64,000 bases of DNA from contig JAISCA010000048.1 of the NCBI GenBank assembly GCA_031265875.1, positions 173,346 through 237,345 on the forward strand, written 5' to 3'. Origin of the DNA: Propionibacteriaceae bacterium (GTDB taxonomy: Bacteria; Actinomycetota; Actinomycetes; Propionibacteriales; Propionibacteriaceae). This document shows positions 8,750 to 18,407 of this stretch, one piece after another. The translations under genes and the position numbers were made by a program. Position 1 is the stretch's first letter; every line of letters starts with the position of its first letter. Below the pieces are notes generated by a model. It saw only the letters and a list, made by a program, of their open reading frames with translations, was not told the DNA's origin and made no database searches.

Positions 8750-10093
8750 ATGCGACGATTGATCGAGCGCGGTTTGGCCCTAGCCAGCGACACCCAGGTG
8801 GTCGAAGTCGGCCGGGGCCGGCTGGCCCGCAGCGGGGAGATCCTGGCCCGGACCGTCTTGGCCCAGGGCTCCCCCGCCCTGGTGGTGGCGGACGAGCGCA
8901 CCTTCGCGGCCGCCGGCGCCGCTGTCACAGCCGCTTTGGCCCAGGCCGGCCAGACCTTGGCCGAACCGCTCATCTTCCCCGGCCAACCGGCTTTGTACGC
9001 CGCCCGCGAGCAGGCCGAGACCATCCGCCAGCGCTTGGCCAGCCAGGCCGCCGTGGGGGTGGCGGTCGGCTCTGGCACCATCAACGACCTGGTCAAACTG
9101 GCCTCCGGCCAATTGGAGCGGCCCTACGCCGTGGTCGGCACGGCCGCCTCGATGGACGGTTACACCGGTTTCGGCGCCCCGATCAGCCAGAACGGCGTCA
9201 AGCTGACATTGCCTTGCCCGGCTCCAGCCGTGGTCATCTTCGACCTCGACGTGGCTGCCCAGGCCCCCGCCGCCATGGTGGCGTCCGGTTTCGGCGACCT
9301 GTCGGCCAAGATCCCGGGCGGAGCGGATTGGATCCTGGCCGACGCGGCCGGGGTCGAGCCGATCGATCCGACGGCCTGGGAACTGGTCCAAAGCGGGGTC
9401 GACCGGGCCCTGTCCCAGCCGCAGGCGCTGGCGGCCGGACGGCCCGACGCCTACCAGGAGCTGGTGTCCGGTCTGATCCTGTCCGGTTTGGCCATGCAGG
9501 TCTATCGCGGCACCCGCCCGGCCTCCGGCGCCGAGCACTACTTCAGCCACCTGTGGGAACTGTCCCACCTGGGCCAAGACCTCGACCCGCCCCTGTCGCA
9601 CGGTTTCAAGGTCGCCATCGGCAGCTTGGCCATGTGCGCCTTCTACGAGCGCTTCCTGGCTCGCCGGCCCGGCTCCCACGACCTGACGGCGGCCTTGGCG
9701 GCTTGGCCGGATTGGAGCGCCGTCGAAGCGGACATCCGGCGTCGCTTCCACGGCGCCTTGGCCGACAACGCGGTCCGGCAGACCCGGGACAAGTACGTCG
9801 ACCGGGCCGGCCTGCGCCAGCGCCTGGAGCGCTTGATCTCGGATTGGGATGAAATCCAAGAACGGTTGCGCGCCCAGCTGTGGCCGGCCCGCCAGTTGCA
9901 GGACGCCCTGCGGGCCGCCGGCGCCCCCACCGACCCGGCCCAGATCGGTCTCAGCGTCGAGGCGGTGCGCCAGACCTTCCCTCAAGCCATGTACTACCGC
10001 TCCCGCTACACCGTGTTGGACGTGGCCCGTGAACTGGGCTGGTTCGACCAGTTGACGGACGAGGTCCTCGCCCCCGGCGGCCTGTGGACTTGA
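8750..10093 (+). CDS. egsA: sn-Glycerol-1-phosphate dehydrogenase (EgsA/AraM family)
   Basis: The 447-residue protein belongs to the iron-alcohol-dehydrogenase-like group that reduces dihydroxyacetone phosphate to glycerol-1-phosphate. VAVGSGTINDLVK is the nucleotide-binding glycine turn, and GTAASMDGYTGFGAP and SGAEHYFSHLWE with SHGFKVAIG give the metal-ligand Asp and His residues. It is longer than typical homologues (~390) through its C-terminal helical part. In Bacillus the homologue feeds heptaprenylglyceryl phosphate synthesis; in archaea it makes membrane lipid backbones. GGAGGTG precedes the ATG. No prenyltransferase partner is adjacent. Confidence 0.9.
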   Translation: MRRLIERGLALASDTQVVEVGRGRLARSGEILARTVLAQGSPALVVADERTFAAAGAAVTAALAQAGQTLAEPLIFPGQPALYAAREQAETIRQRLASQAAVGVAVGSGTINDLVKLASGQLERPYAVVGTAASMDGYTGFGAPISQNGVKLTLPCPAPAVVIFDLDVAAQAPAAMVASGFGDLSAKIPGGADWILADAAGVEPIDPTAWELVQSGVDRALSQPQALAAGRPDAYQELVSGLILSGLAMQVYRGTRPASGAEHYFSHLWELSHLGQDLDPPLSHGFKVAIGSLAMCAFYERFLARRPGSHDLTAALAAWPDWSAVEADIRRRFHGALADNAVRQTRDKYVDRAGLRQRLERLISDWDEIQERLRAQLWPARQLQDALRAAGAPTDPAQIGLSVEAVRQTFPQAMYYRSRYTVLDVARELGWFDQLTDEVLAPGGLWT

Positions 10094-10290
10094 CCGACCC
10101 GTCGACTCGACCGAGGGGACGGGAGGCCGCCGCCCAAAGTGTCCAAGGGAATCCGCCCTCCATTCGAAGCGGACTTGTGGAACCGAACGGACACCAAACC
10201 CTTTGGCCAAGTGTTTGGTCGGCAGCGCTAGAATTCGGGCGGCGGAACCTCCGGGGAGCGGGTCGAGCCAACGCTGGAACGGAGGAACAA

Positions 10291-11580
10291 TTGGGCGGGT
10301 TGGCACATCACCCTCATGTGGCCGACGATGACAATTTGAGCGCCGAGGCGCACGCCATCGTCAGAACGGGCAAGGCCTTGTTGAACGCTGGGGCCGAGTC
10401 CCATCGTGTGCGTCTGTCCATGGAGCAGGTGGCGGCGGCGTTAGGCATCCAGTGGCTGCAATCGCAGGTCACTTTGTCCGAAGTCTCGGTCACCCTCTTC
10501 AAAGGGGCGCAATTCCGCACCCAGGTCGGCCAAGTCCACTCCATCGGTGTCAATGCGGACAAGATCACTCGTTTGGAGTTGATGACCAGCGAGTTGCCTC
10601 CGGACGTCACCCCGCAACAAGTCGAGGACCTGCTGCACCAGATCGACAGCCGGGGCGCCCGCTATTCTCCCTGGTTCAACTCGCTCTGCGCGGCCGTGGC
10701 CTGCACGGCGGTGGCCTTCCTGAACAACGCTTGGTGGTTGGAGATCATCGGCGTTCTGATCGCGGCCTTCCTGGGCCAGCGCCTGCGGGTGCACTTCCAA
10801 CGCCGGGCCATCAACGTCTATCTGACCGCCCTGATCGCCACCATGGTGGCAGCCTTCGCTTACATCGGCGTCACCCGGGCGCTCGCCCTGTGGCTGCCTG
10901 ACTCTTCGCCCCAGGGCGCCGGCTGCGTGCCGGCGGTGCTCTTCATCGTCCCCGGCTTCCCCTTGGTGACGGCCGTCCTGGACCTGGTCAAGTCCGACAT
11001 CACCGCCGGGGTGTCCCGTGTCGCTTACGCCTTCATGGTTCTGACCTCGGCCGCCGTCGCCCTGGTCACGGTCACCTGGGTGTTCGATATCTCCCCCGCG
11101 CCGCTGCCCCCTCCGCCGCTGCCGACGCCTCTGCTGTGGACGCTGTCCGCCGTCGCCAGTTGGCTAGGCGTGGCCGGTTGGGCGGTCATGTTCAACACTC
11201 GGCTACGCGGGGCCGTCATCGCCGGTGGCGTCGGCCTGGTGGCCAATCTGGGCCGTCTGGCCCTCTTGGAATTGGGCACGCCGAACTGGGCCGCCGCCTG
11301 CTTGGCTTGCTTGGCCATCGGCTGGTTGGCCCATCTCTGCGTCATCCGCCAGCGCCTGGCCGAGGTCACCATCGCCGTCCCGGCCGCCTTGATCATGATC
11401 CCCGGGGCCCCCGCCTTCCGGGCTCTGGTGGCCTTCTCCCAGGGCGACGCCAACGCCATGCTGCTGAACAGCGGCGCGGCCGTCTTCACCATCATGGGCA
11501 TGGCCATCGGGCTGTCCCTGGCCAAGATCCTGACCGACCGCGACTGGGTCTTCGACAAGCGTCACGCCCTCGGCTCCTGA
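10291..11580 (+). CDS. ThrE-type threonine/serine exporter
   Basis: The protein combines a cytoplasmic N-terminal domain (ALLNAGAESHRVRLSMEQ, ~130 residues) with about ten membrane helices, the one-chain ThrE architecture of actinobacteria (ThrE_1 plus ThrE_2 domains). The track opens at 10084, inside the egsA end. TTG at 10291 is preferred because GGAGG ends five bases before it, giving 429 residues that begin just ahead of the conserved domain. It probably exports L-threonine or L-serine. A Pro-rich linker (PAPLPPPPLPTP) separates the two membrane halves. Confidence 0.85.
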   Translation: MGGLAHHPHVADDDNLSAEAHAIVRTGKALLNAGAESHRVRLSMEQVAAALGIQWLQSQVTLSEVSVTLFKGAQFRTQVGQVHSIGVNADKITRLELMTSELPPDVTPQQVEDLLHQIDSRGARYSPWFNSLCAAVACTAVAFLNNAWWLEIIGVLIAAFLGQRLRVHFQRRAINVYLTALIATMVAAFAYIGVTRALALWLPDSSPQGAGCVPAVLFIVPGFPLVTAVLDLVKSDITAGVSRVAYAFMVLTSAAVALVTVTWVFDISPAPLPPPPLPTPLLWTLSAVASWLGVAGWAVMFNTRLRGAVIAGGVGLVANLGRLALLELGTPNWAAACLACLAIGWLAHLCVIRQRLAEVTIAVPAALIMIPGAPAFRALVAFSQGDANAMLLNSGAAVFTIMGMAIGLSLAKILTDRDWVFDKRHALGS

Positions 11581-11629
11581 GCCGAGACCCGACCGACCTG
11601 CGCCGCCGGCCGTGCCCGATCAGCGCCGC

Positions 11630-14023
11630 CTAGGCGACGACCGCTCCGGCGGCGGACCTTGAGCCAGTCCAAGCGGCGAAGCGGTCGGACAGCTCAGGCC
11701 AGTGCTCCGAGCGGCAGAAGACGGGGATGACGGTGCGGTTCTCGACCGCCGTGCTGACGGTCCGACCGCCGGGCCAGACGGTCCCAGTCCAGACGTCGAT
11801 CCAGTCCCCGGCCGGCAGATAGGTGGTCCAGGTCTGGGCCCCCTCGGCGCTGACCGGGTTGACCAACAGGGCGTCGCCCAGGGCGTATTGCAAGGGGTGT
11901 TCCCAGATCAGGGGATCGTCGGGCCAGTCGAAGAAGAGACCCCGCATCAGGGGCCGGTCGGTCGAAATGGCCCGGCGGGCTTGCTCGGCCAGGTACCCGA
12001 CCAGCCTCTCGCGCAACTCCACCAGACGACGGAAGTCGACGATGACGTCGCGGTCGCCGGTCTGATCGGCCAGGTTCCAGGGCGTCCGGTCGCGCGCCGG
12101 CCGCCGGTGGTGGTTGAACTCGGAGTGGTACTGCATGATCGGCATGAAGACCGACGCGGCGGCGGCCCGGATGTACAACTCCGGCGTCGGCACCGGGCCG
12201 GAGAAACCGGCTAGGTCCCAACCCCAGTAGACGACGCCGCAGGCTCCGGCCGTGACGCCGGCCCGGATGGAGGCCCGGAAGGCCTCCCAGGTGGAGTCAT
12301 CGTCGCCGGCCCAGAAGGCGCCGTGGGCCTGGCTGCCGGTGAAACCGGCCCGCGAGAAAGTGACCGGGGCCTTGCCGCAGGAGCGCAGCAGATCGCCGTA
12401 GGCCCGAGCGTAATGAACCGGGTTACGGTTGTTGCCCTCGTCACCGCGCGAGCCGTCGTTGTAGCGCAGATCATGGCCCCAGGCGTGCTCGCCGCCGTCG
12501 GTCTTGAAGCCGTCGATGTCGAGGTCCGTCACCAGGTAGCGTTGCCGCTCGACCCACCAGTCGCGGCCGGCCGGAGTGGACAGATCGGGCATCAGGGCCT
12601 GGGGGAACCACCAAGCCCGATTGTGGTACGGCTGGCCGTCGGCCTCCTTCAGGGCGAGGCCGGCCCGGACCATGGCCTGGCCGTCGGCGATGGCTTGGGG
12701 GCTATGGGGCTGGTCTTCGGCCTCGAAGGTGGCCTCGCTCTTGAGCAGCGGGATCTGCCACAACACGAGCTTGATGTCACGGTCGTGGAGTTGCTCGACC
12801 ATGCCCTTGGGGTCCGGCCAGGCCCCGTCGGCCGGGTAGGTGAAATCCGAGCCGACCGGCGGGCGGCCGTCGGGGCGGATTTGGGACTGGGCGTCGCGGA
12901 AGCAAGCGATGGTCTCCTCGTCGCTCCAGGCTTCGATCACGATCACGCCGACTGGGACACCATGCTCTAGGTGAGCCTCCAGCTGGGCCATGACCTCAGC
13001 TTGGGTATTCCACTCGTTACCGGAGGCCCACAGCCGGTGCACCCAATCGGGCAGCGGCTCGGCCCGGCCCACCTGGGACAGGAAACCGGACAGCACCTGA
13101 CCCGGGTGGCCGTGGTACAACTCGACGGTCAGCGCCTGGTCCGCTCCGACCTCGGCCTCGACCAGCAATTGGTCCGGCTCGGATCGGGCCACGTCGAACC
13201 AGACCCGCCGCGAGGTGTCGACGTGGAAGCCCCAGCCGGCGCCGCCGACGACGTGGGCGAAGGGCATCGGGAAGTAGGTCCGGTGGTGACGGCCCTGGCT
13301 CTTGTATTGCTCGAAGACCACGCTGTCCGGAGTCAGGCCCCGCTGGTCGACCGCGTCGTAGCGCTCCCCCAAACCGACCACATGCTCGTCTGGGTCCAGC
13401 CGGAGGCCGAATCGGACCCGGTGCGCCCGTATCCCGTCGGTCAACCATTGGACCGCCTGAGGACCGCCCGCCCTACCGGCGGTGGCCTCGGCGTCCGCTT
13501 CCAAGCCAGGTCCGACGCCGGATCCAGAGTCGGTCTCAGCCCCGGGCGCAGCGCCGCCCGATCCGTTGTCGTGCACGGTCAAGCGTCCCTGGGGGCAGTC
13601 GCCCGCCGCCGCCCACCAGGCGGCCCGGAACTCGTGCCAGTCGGTCGTGAGCTGTCCGGCGGCGCTGTCGGCGGTGAAGCGGTAGCGGTAGGCGGCGCCG
13701 GGCCTCAGCTCGTCCACCAGCGCCTGCCAGGCCGGCCCGTCAGTGCGGGAGGAGGCGGCTTGAGCCTCCGCCAGATGGCCTTCGCCGCCAGCGGCGGCGG
13801 CCCTGTCACCCGCCTGTCGCTCGCTGCCTTGGCGGGTGGCCGCCACGGTCTCCCGCCTGCCGTCGTGTTCAAATTCCAGGCTCACGGCGGTCGCCTCCTC
13901 TGGTGCCAGCAGGCCCAGCCAGAGCGGTTGCCCGGCCAGGGGCAGAACTGGGACGCGCTGGTCAGGCGTGGTGGCGTAGGGGTGTCCAGAACCGGCCGGG
14001 CGGTGGAGCAGGGTCGCAGTCAT
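11630..14023 (-). CDS. Glycoside hydrolase family 31 (alpha-glucosidase/xylosidase-like)
   Basis: This 797-residue protein has the GH31 N-terminal beta-sandwich with HVVGLGERYDAVDQRG, then the catalytic barrel. DIDGFKTDGGEHAWG carries the likely nucleophile Asp, and FWAGDDDSTWE the acid/base Asp. QYHSEFNHHRRPARDRTPW is also family-like. No signal peptide is present, so it acts in the cytoplasm on imported oligosaccharides. It is the last gene of the leftward sugar operon. A low-complexity Ala/Gly/Glu insert (~60-90) and another (~150-170) interrupt the sandwich. Substrate (alpha-glucoside, xyloside or galactoside) is not settled by sequence. Confidence 0.88.
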   Translation of the reverse strand: MTATLLHRPAGSGHPYATTPDQRVPVLPLAGQPLWLGLLAPEEATAVSLEFEHDGRRETVAATRQGSERQAGDRAAAAGGEGHLAEAQAASSRTDGPAWQALVDELRPGAAYRYRFTADSAAGQLTTDWHEFRAAWWAAAGDCPQGRLTVHDNGSGGAAPGAETDSGSGVGPGLEADAEATAGRAGGPQAVQWLTDGIRAHRVRFGLRLDPDEHVVGLGERYDAVDQRGLTPDSVVFEQYKSQGRHHRTYFPMPFAHVVGGAGWGFHVDTSRRVWFDVARSEPDQLLVEAEVGADQALTVELYHGHPGQVLSGFLSQVGRAEPLPDWVHRLWASGNEWNTQAEVMAQLEAHLEHGVPVGVIVIEAWSDEETIACFRDAQSQIRPDGRPPVGSDFTYPADGAWPDPKGMVEQLHDRDIKLVLWQIPLLKSEATFEAEDQPHSPQAIADGQAMVRAGLALKEADGQPYHNRAWWFPQALMPDLSTPAGRDWWVERQRYLVTDLDIDGFKTDGGEHAWGHDLRYNDGSRGDEGNNRNPVHYARAYGDLLRSCGKAPVTFSRAGFTGSQAHGAFWAGDDDSTWEAFRASIRAGVTAGACGVVYWGWDLAGFSGPVPTPELYIRAAAASVFMPIMQYHSEFNHHRRPARDRTPWNLADQTGDRDVIVDFRRLVELRERLVGYLAEQARRAISTDRPLMRGLFFDWPDDPLIWEHPLQYALGDALLVNPVSAEGAQTWTTYLPAGDWIDVWTGTVWPGGRTVSTAVENRTVIPVFCRSEHWPELSDRFAAWTGSRSAAGAVVA

Positions 14024-14052
14024 AGGTCGTCCTTAGTTATTCAGAGGTTTAG

Positions 14053-15168
14053 TTATTCAGCGGTTAGGCCGAGTTCGGCGGCCAGAATCAGAACCATGGC
14101 GTGCGACCACAACAGGGGCTTAGCCACCGGCCCCCATCTGGCCACCCACTCGGCCTGGTGGTCGGGGTGGAGCAGGTGGTGGTCGACCTGTTCGGGCAAT
14201 AGCCCGTCGTCGTCGGCTTGGTCCAAGGCCCAGCCCAGCAGTTCATGGGCCCTGTCACGCCGCCCGGCCCGGGCTTGGTTCCAGCCCAGCAGACAGCTCA
14301 GCAGCGGCCATTGCCCGCCGCCGAAGAAGACGTCGGCGGCGAAACGATGCGTGCCCCAGTCGAAGCAGAGGTCGCTCTCGATCCGGGCCAGAGTGGCCTC
14401 GGCTGTCGCGCTGCCGGGGGCGACGACGCCGAAGGGGACGACGCAAGCGGCGGTCGAGGCGTCCACCGCCTCACTGCCGATCCATTTGGACAGATGCCCG
14501 GCGGCGGCCCTCCCCTCGCTCAAGATGGTGTGGCGGACGGTCGCCGCCGTCTGGGCGGCCCGTCGACGTTGGGTGGAGTCGAGCGCGGGCGAGGCGGCGG
14601 CGGCCATCAGCCCGGCGTAGATCGCGCCCAGGGTGGAGTTGTGGCGCTGTTCGACGTGCTCCTCCCACCAGTCATAACAGGGTGTGTTCCAGAATTCGGC
14701 CAGATAGTCCACCGTCAGCCGGACGCCGGCCGCCCAGGGGGCGAGGCTGAGCCCGTGCCGGCGGGCGTGCCGATGGACCGCCCACAGCCAGGTCCCGTAG
14801 CCGTCGAGTTGGAAGTCCCACCAGGGCTCGGACCCGACCGACCCGTCGAAGGTGAAACGGGTGGGTAGCATCTGGTCGGCCGCCGGGGGGCGGCCTTGGC
14901 GGGACTGGGCGATCAGGCCGGTCACCTGGCCGGTCAAAGACGACAGCACTCGAGCGCACCAGTCATGGAAGCGGGAGGCCGACTCGACTTCGCCCTGGCG
15001 GGACATGGCCTCAGCCGTGAAGGCGCCGTCGCGGAACCAGGCGTAGCCCCGGTAAGCGGAGAACTCCTGGCAGGCCGGGTAGGCCCCACTGGCGGCTTGG
15101 CGATCGGCGATCAATCCGACGCCGCGGGCCACGGCCGCGCGCCGGTCTCGGGCAGTTTGGACTGGCAT
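14053..15168 (-). CDS. GH15-like (alpha/alpha)6 glucan hydrolase
   Basis: The 371-residue protein is an (alpha/alpha)6-barrel enzyme related to glucoamylases (GH15). AWFRDGAF, FQLDGYGTWLWA and DWWEEHVEQRH (candidate acid/base Glu) are typical, and GLLPEQVD supplies a second candidate Glu. It is short for a glucoamylase, lacking the N-terminal beta-domain, and has no signal peptide, suggesting intracellular trimming of alpha-linked oligosaccharides. It lies between the binding protein and GH31 genes. A 17-base direct repeat containing TTTAGTTATTCAG overlaps its stop codon. Confidence 0.8.
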   Translation of the reverse strand: MPVQTARDRRAAVARGVGLIADRQAASGAYPACQEFSAYRGYAWFRDGAFTAEAMSRQGEVESASRFHDWCARVLSSLTGQVTGLIAQSRQGRPPAADQMLPTRFTFDGSVGSEPWWDFQLDGYGTWLWAVHRHARRHGLSLAPWAAGVRLTVDYLAEFWNTPCYDWWEEHVEQRHNSTLGAIYAGLMAAAASPALDSTQRRRAAQTAATVRHTILSEGRAAAGHLSKWIGSEAVDASTAACVVPFGVVAPGSATAEATLARIESDLCFDWGTHRFAADVFFGGGQWPLLSCLLGWNQARAGRRDRAHELLGWALDQADDDGLLPEQVDHHLLHPDHQAEWVARWGPVAKPLLWSHAMVLILAAELGLTAE

Positions 15169-15191
15169 ATTCGATCCTTGGTCGAACCGTC

Positions 15192-15225
15192 CCGGCCGAC
15201 AGGGTCTCGGGAGCCTGTCGGCCGG
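15192..15225 (-). terminator. Intra-operon stem-loop after the binding-protein gene
   Basis: CCGGCCGACAGG and CCTGTCGGCCGG are perfect 12-base arms with a 10-base loop, lying between the binding protein stop and the GH15 start. There is no T tract. Such structures often stabilise the upstream mRNA or attenuate the downstream genes, giving more binding protein than enzyme. Confidence 0.6.
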
Positions 15226-15298
15226 ACGGCGGGTGGCGCCGGCGGGGCGGGCGGCGTCTCTGGCAGGAGAGTCCGTCCGCCCCGATCCGGCCTGGACG

Positions 15299-16579
15299 TC
15301 ACTTCAGCAGCAGGTCCACCTTGGACTGCATATTGCTCAGCGCCACCTCCGGCGTGGCCCGGCCGGCCGCCACCGCCGCCAGCTCGTCGTTGACGATGTC
15401 CTGGATCTCCTCCTGCCGGAGCATGACCGGGGCCAAGGCGACGGCCTGGAGCGAGTCGAAGACGGCCTGGCGATGGGCCGGCGGGGTGATCGTCAGATAG
15501 GCGTCCAGCTTGGCCTGGTCGGCCACCGGCGGCAGCTCCCAGCTGGTGGCCAGGCGGGTGTCGATGGTGGTTTGAGAGGAGGTGTAGTAGACCAGCCAGC
15601 GCTGGGCGGCCTCTTGGACCTTCGACTTGGCCGAGATCGCGACCGCGTTGGAGAACATGGCCGAGGCGTTCTGAGTGTTGCCGGGCTCGACCACGATGTC
15701 CCAGTTCAAGTTGGGCGCCTTCTCCATCACCGCTCCGAAGTTCCAGATGCCGGTGTGCCACATGGCCAGCTGGCCGGAGATGAACAAAGTGGTGTCGAAA
15801 TCGGGCGTATTGGCGCCGTCGGCGTCGGTCGGCATGGTGACGCCGGACTTGCCGGTCAGCCAACGGACGGCCTGCAAGCCGGCCTCGGAGTTGAAGGCGG
15901 TGGCGGCGCCGGCGGCGTTCAAGAAGCTACCGCCGGACTGGGCCAAGGCCTTGTAGAACTCGTTGTAGCTGATGGGCTGGTAGTCGCCCCAGACCCCGGC
16001 GGCCCGGTCGGTCAACCGCTCGGCGGCGGCTCGCTCGTCGGCCCAGGTCCAGTCCGCGGTCGGGTAGGACAGCCCGGCGGCGTCGAAGAGGTCCTTGTTG
16101 TAGAGCAGGACGACGTTGGAGAAGGACACCGGCAGGGCGTACTGCTTGCCAGCGTCGGCGTAGGCCGCGATCAACGAGGGCGCGTAGGCCGAAGTGTCGA
16201 GGCCGCTGATGTCGGCCAGGGCCCCGGACTGGGCGTAGCTGACGAAGGAGGAGTTCTCCGGCAACTCGAAGACGTCGGCCTCCGCGCCACCGGCCACGGC
16301 GGTCTGGAGTTTGGCGGCGTAACCGGCGAAGGGAGAGGTCTCGACGGCGATCTTGACGCCGGGGTTGTCTCGCTCGAAAGCGTCTACGATGGTCTGGAGG
16401 TCGGCCTCATGGCCGTCGTTCGACGAGAAGTTCATGAAGCGAACGGTGACTTCACCGTCGCTGCCCGTCGAATCGCCTCCTGGGTTGGTGGCTGAGCCCT
16501 GCGTACAGCCAGCCATCAATCCGGCGGCGATCATCGCGACGGAGGCGATCATCGTCCTAGGCCAAATGGACTTTTTCAT
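15299..16579 (-). CDS. Sugar ABC transporter substrate-binding lipoprotein
   Basis: The 426-residue protein has a lipoprotein signal peptide (AAGLMAGCTQ; Cys is the lipidation site), then a family 1 binding protein fold: VRFMNFSSNDGHEADLQTIVDAF, the ALPVSFSNVVLLYNKDLFDAAG block and a C-terminal helical lobe. It captures a mono- or oligosaccharide outside the membrane and delivers it to the two permeases encoded just upstream. GGAAAGGAAACAG precedes the ATG. No ATPase gene is in the operon, so a shared MsiK-type ATPase elsewhere probably energises uptake. Confidence 0.92.
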   Translation of the reverse strand: MKKSIWPRTMIASVAMIAAGLMAGCTQGSATNPGGDSTGSDGEVTVRFMNFSSNDGHEADLQTIVDAFERDNPGVKIAVETSPFAGYAAKLQTAVAGGAEADVFELPENSSFVSYAQSGALADISGLDTSAYAPSLIAAYADAGKQYALPVSFSNVVLLYNKDLFDAAGLSYPTADWTWADERAAAERLTDRAAGVWGDYQPISYNEFYKALAQSGGSFLNAAGAATAFNSEAGLQAVRWLTGKSGVTMPTDADGANTPDFDTTLFISGQLAMWHTGIWNFGAVMEKAPNLNWDIVVEPGNTQNASAMFSNAVAISAKSKVQEAAQRWLVYYTSSQTTIDTRLATSWELPPVADQAKLDAYLTITPPAHRQAVFDSLQAVALAPVMLRQEEIQDIVNDELAAVAAGRATPEVALSNMQSKVDLLLK

Positions 16580-16615
16580 TCTGTTTCCTTTCCATGGGTG
16601 GTTACTTGAAGGTGG

Positions 16616-17488
16616 TTATTTGAGGCCGGTATGGGCCATGCCGGCGATGATGTGTCTCTGGGCGAAGAGGTAGACCACGACGATGGGCAGGATCGAGACC
16701 ACCGAACCGGCCATCACCACATTCCATGCCGTGGTGAACTGCCCTTGGAGATAGGACAGGCCGAGCGGCAAGGTCATCAACTCGGGCGAGCGGATGACGA
16801 CCAAGGGCCAGAGGAAGGAGTTCCACGACTCCATGAAGGCGAAGACCGTCAACGCCGCCAGCGACGGCTTGACCAGCGGCATGACCACCCGGGCCCAGAT
16901 CCGAAGATGTCCGGCCCCGTCGATGCGGGCGGCTTCGTCCAGTTCCCGGGGCACCGCGTCGACCGCCTGTTTGAGCAGGAAGACGCCGAAGGCGGAGGCG
17001 ATGTTGGGGGCCAGCAGGGCGAAGTAGGTGTCGTTCAGGCCCAGCCGGGTCATCATCATGAAGAGCGGGGCGACCAAGACCTGGAGCGGGATCATGAGGG
17101 TGGCCAGGTAGCAACCGAAGACGATCCCCTTGCCTTTGAAGGCCAAACGGGAGAAGGCGTAGGCGGCCATCGAGCCGGTCACCATTTGCAGCCCGATCGA
17201 CACGATGGCGACGCCGAAGGAGTTCAAGATGATCCGCCACAACGGGATCGCGTCGAACAACTCACGGTAGGCGTCCAAGGTCGGGTCGCGCACGATCAGG
17301 CTGGGCCCACCCGACAGGTTGCCCTGGGGCGTGATCGAGGTGATGACCGTCCAGAGGAAGGGGAACATCATCAAGGCCGCACCCAAGACCAGGGCCAGCC
17401 ATAGCAGCGCCCGGCCCAACTTCTGTGACCCCACCTTCGGCGCCACCGGCTTCTGGGAGGCCGGCCGGATGACGACGGACTCAGGCAT
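16616..17488 (-). CDS. Sugar ABC transporter permease, MalG type
   Basis: The 290-residue protein has six membrane helices and the EAA loop LDEAARIDGAGHLRIWARVVMP that docks the ATPase, with GLSYLQGQFTTAWNVVMAGSV near the end as in MalG-family carbohydrate permeases. Its start overlaps the MalF-type stop by eight bases. Together they form the membrane channel for the sugar bound by the lipoprotein encoded 36 bases downstream. Confidence 0.92.
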   Translation of the reverse strand: MPESVVIRPASQKPVAPKVGSQKLGRALLWLALVLGAALMMFPFLWTVITSITPQGNLSGGPSLIVRDPTLDAYRELFDAIPLWRIILNSFGVAIVSIGLQMVTGSMAAYAFSRLAFKGKGIVFGCYLATLMIPLQVLVAPLFMMMTRLGLNDTYFALLAPNIASAFGVFLLKQAVDAVPRELDEAARIDGAGHLRIWARVVMPLVKPSLAALTVFAFMESWNSFLWPLVVIRSPELMTLPLGLSYLQGQFTTAWNVVMAGSVVSILPIVVVYLFAQRHIIAGMAHTGLK

Positions 17489-18404
17489 GATTCACCCACT
17501 TACGTTGTCCCAAGTTTTGGACCATGGTCACCAGCAGGATGACTATGAACAGCAGCCAAGACAAAGCGGAGGCGGCGCCGGCTTGGCCGTAGCGGAAGGT
17601 CAGATCGTAGATCCGACCCACCACGACCTGGCTGGCCCCGGACGGCCCGCCGCCGGTCATGGTGTAGACCTGATCGAAGACTTGGAAGCCGTTGATGAGG
17701 GAGATCACGATGACGAAGAAGGTGGCCGGCGTCAGCAGGGGGAAGGTGATGTTCCAGAATCTGCGCCAGCGCGGCGCCCCATCGACGGTGGCGGCTTCCT
17801 GTATCTCCTGCGGAATGGCTTGCAAGCCGGCCAGCAGGATCACCATGACGAAGCCGAGATCCTTCCAAGCCGAGGCCAAGATGACCGACGGGATGGCCCA
17901 GGCCGGGTCGGTCCACCAACCCGGCTGGGGCAGGTGGAGCAGGCCGAGCAGGTGGTTGACCAGGCCGCGGGACGGGTTCAACAGCCACTGCCAGACCAGC
18001 GCCACCGCCACCCAGCTGGTGACCACGGGCACGAAGTAGGAGGCGCGCAGGAAGCCGCGGGCTTTCAGTTTCTGGTTCAGGGCCACCGCGATGAGCAGAC
18101 CGCCGCCGTAGACCAGGGGCAGGTAGCCGACGACGTAGAGCAGGGTGTGGCCGAAGACCTGCCAGGTGTTGGCCGAGGTCAGCAGGTCACGGTAATTGTC
18201 CAGGCCGGCCCACGACATCGACCCGATCATGTTCCATCGGTGCAGCGAGACCCAGGCCGAGGCGACCATGGGGGCGAGTTTGAACACCAGCAGAGGCAGG
18301 GCGCTGGGGGCCAGGAAGAGCAGCACCCAGCCGGCGTTACGCCAGCGCCGCCGGCGGCGGACGGCCAAGCGGTCGGCCGACAGCTCCAGAGTCAGGGAGG
18401 ACAT
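17481..18404 (-). CDS. Sugar ABC transporter permease, MalF type
   Basis: The 307-residue protein has six membrane helices and the EAA motif IQEAATVDGAPRWRRFWNITFP. FQVFDQVYTMTGGGPSGASQ and the N-terminal AWVSLHRWNMIGSMSWAGLDNY are typical of the MalF-like partner (short form, without the large P2 loop of E. coli MalF). It follows the ROK regulator by three bases and so is probably co-transcribed with it. Confidence 0.92.
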   Translation of the reverse strand: MSSLTLELSADRLAVRRRRRWRNAGWVLLFLAPSALPLLVFKLAPMVASAWVSLHRWNMIGSMSWAGLDNYRDLLTSANTWQVFGHTLLYVVGYLPLVYGGGLLIAVALNQKLKARGFLRASYFVPVVTSWVAVALVWQWLLNPSRGLVNHLLGLLHLPQPGWWTDPAWAIPSVILASAWKDLGFVMVILLAGLQAIPQEIQEAATVDGAPRWRRFWNITFPLLTPATFFVIVISLINGFQVFDQVYTMTGGGPSGASQVVVGRIYDLTFRYGQAGAASALSWLLFIVILLVTMVQNLGQRKWVNHA

Positions 18405-18407
18405 GGC

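Noticed and set aside
10203-10234. Promoter for the ThrE-type gene (TTGGCC and TAGAAT)
   Set aside because: The spacing of 20 bases is too wide for a confident call.
8780-10306. 508-residue minus-strand ORF opposite egsA
   Set aside because: Shadow frame rich in Gly, Arg and Gln without any recognisable motif; egsA explains the region.
12971-14620. 549-residue plus-strand ORF opposite the GH31 and GH15 genes
   Set aside because: Crosses two real genes and their intergenic space in antisense; no domain.
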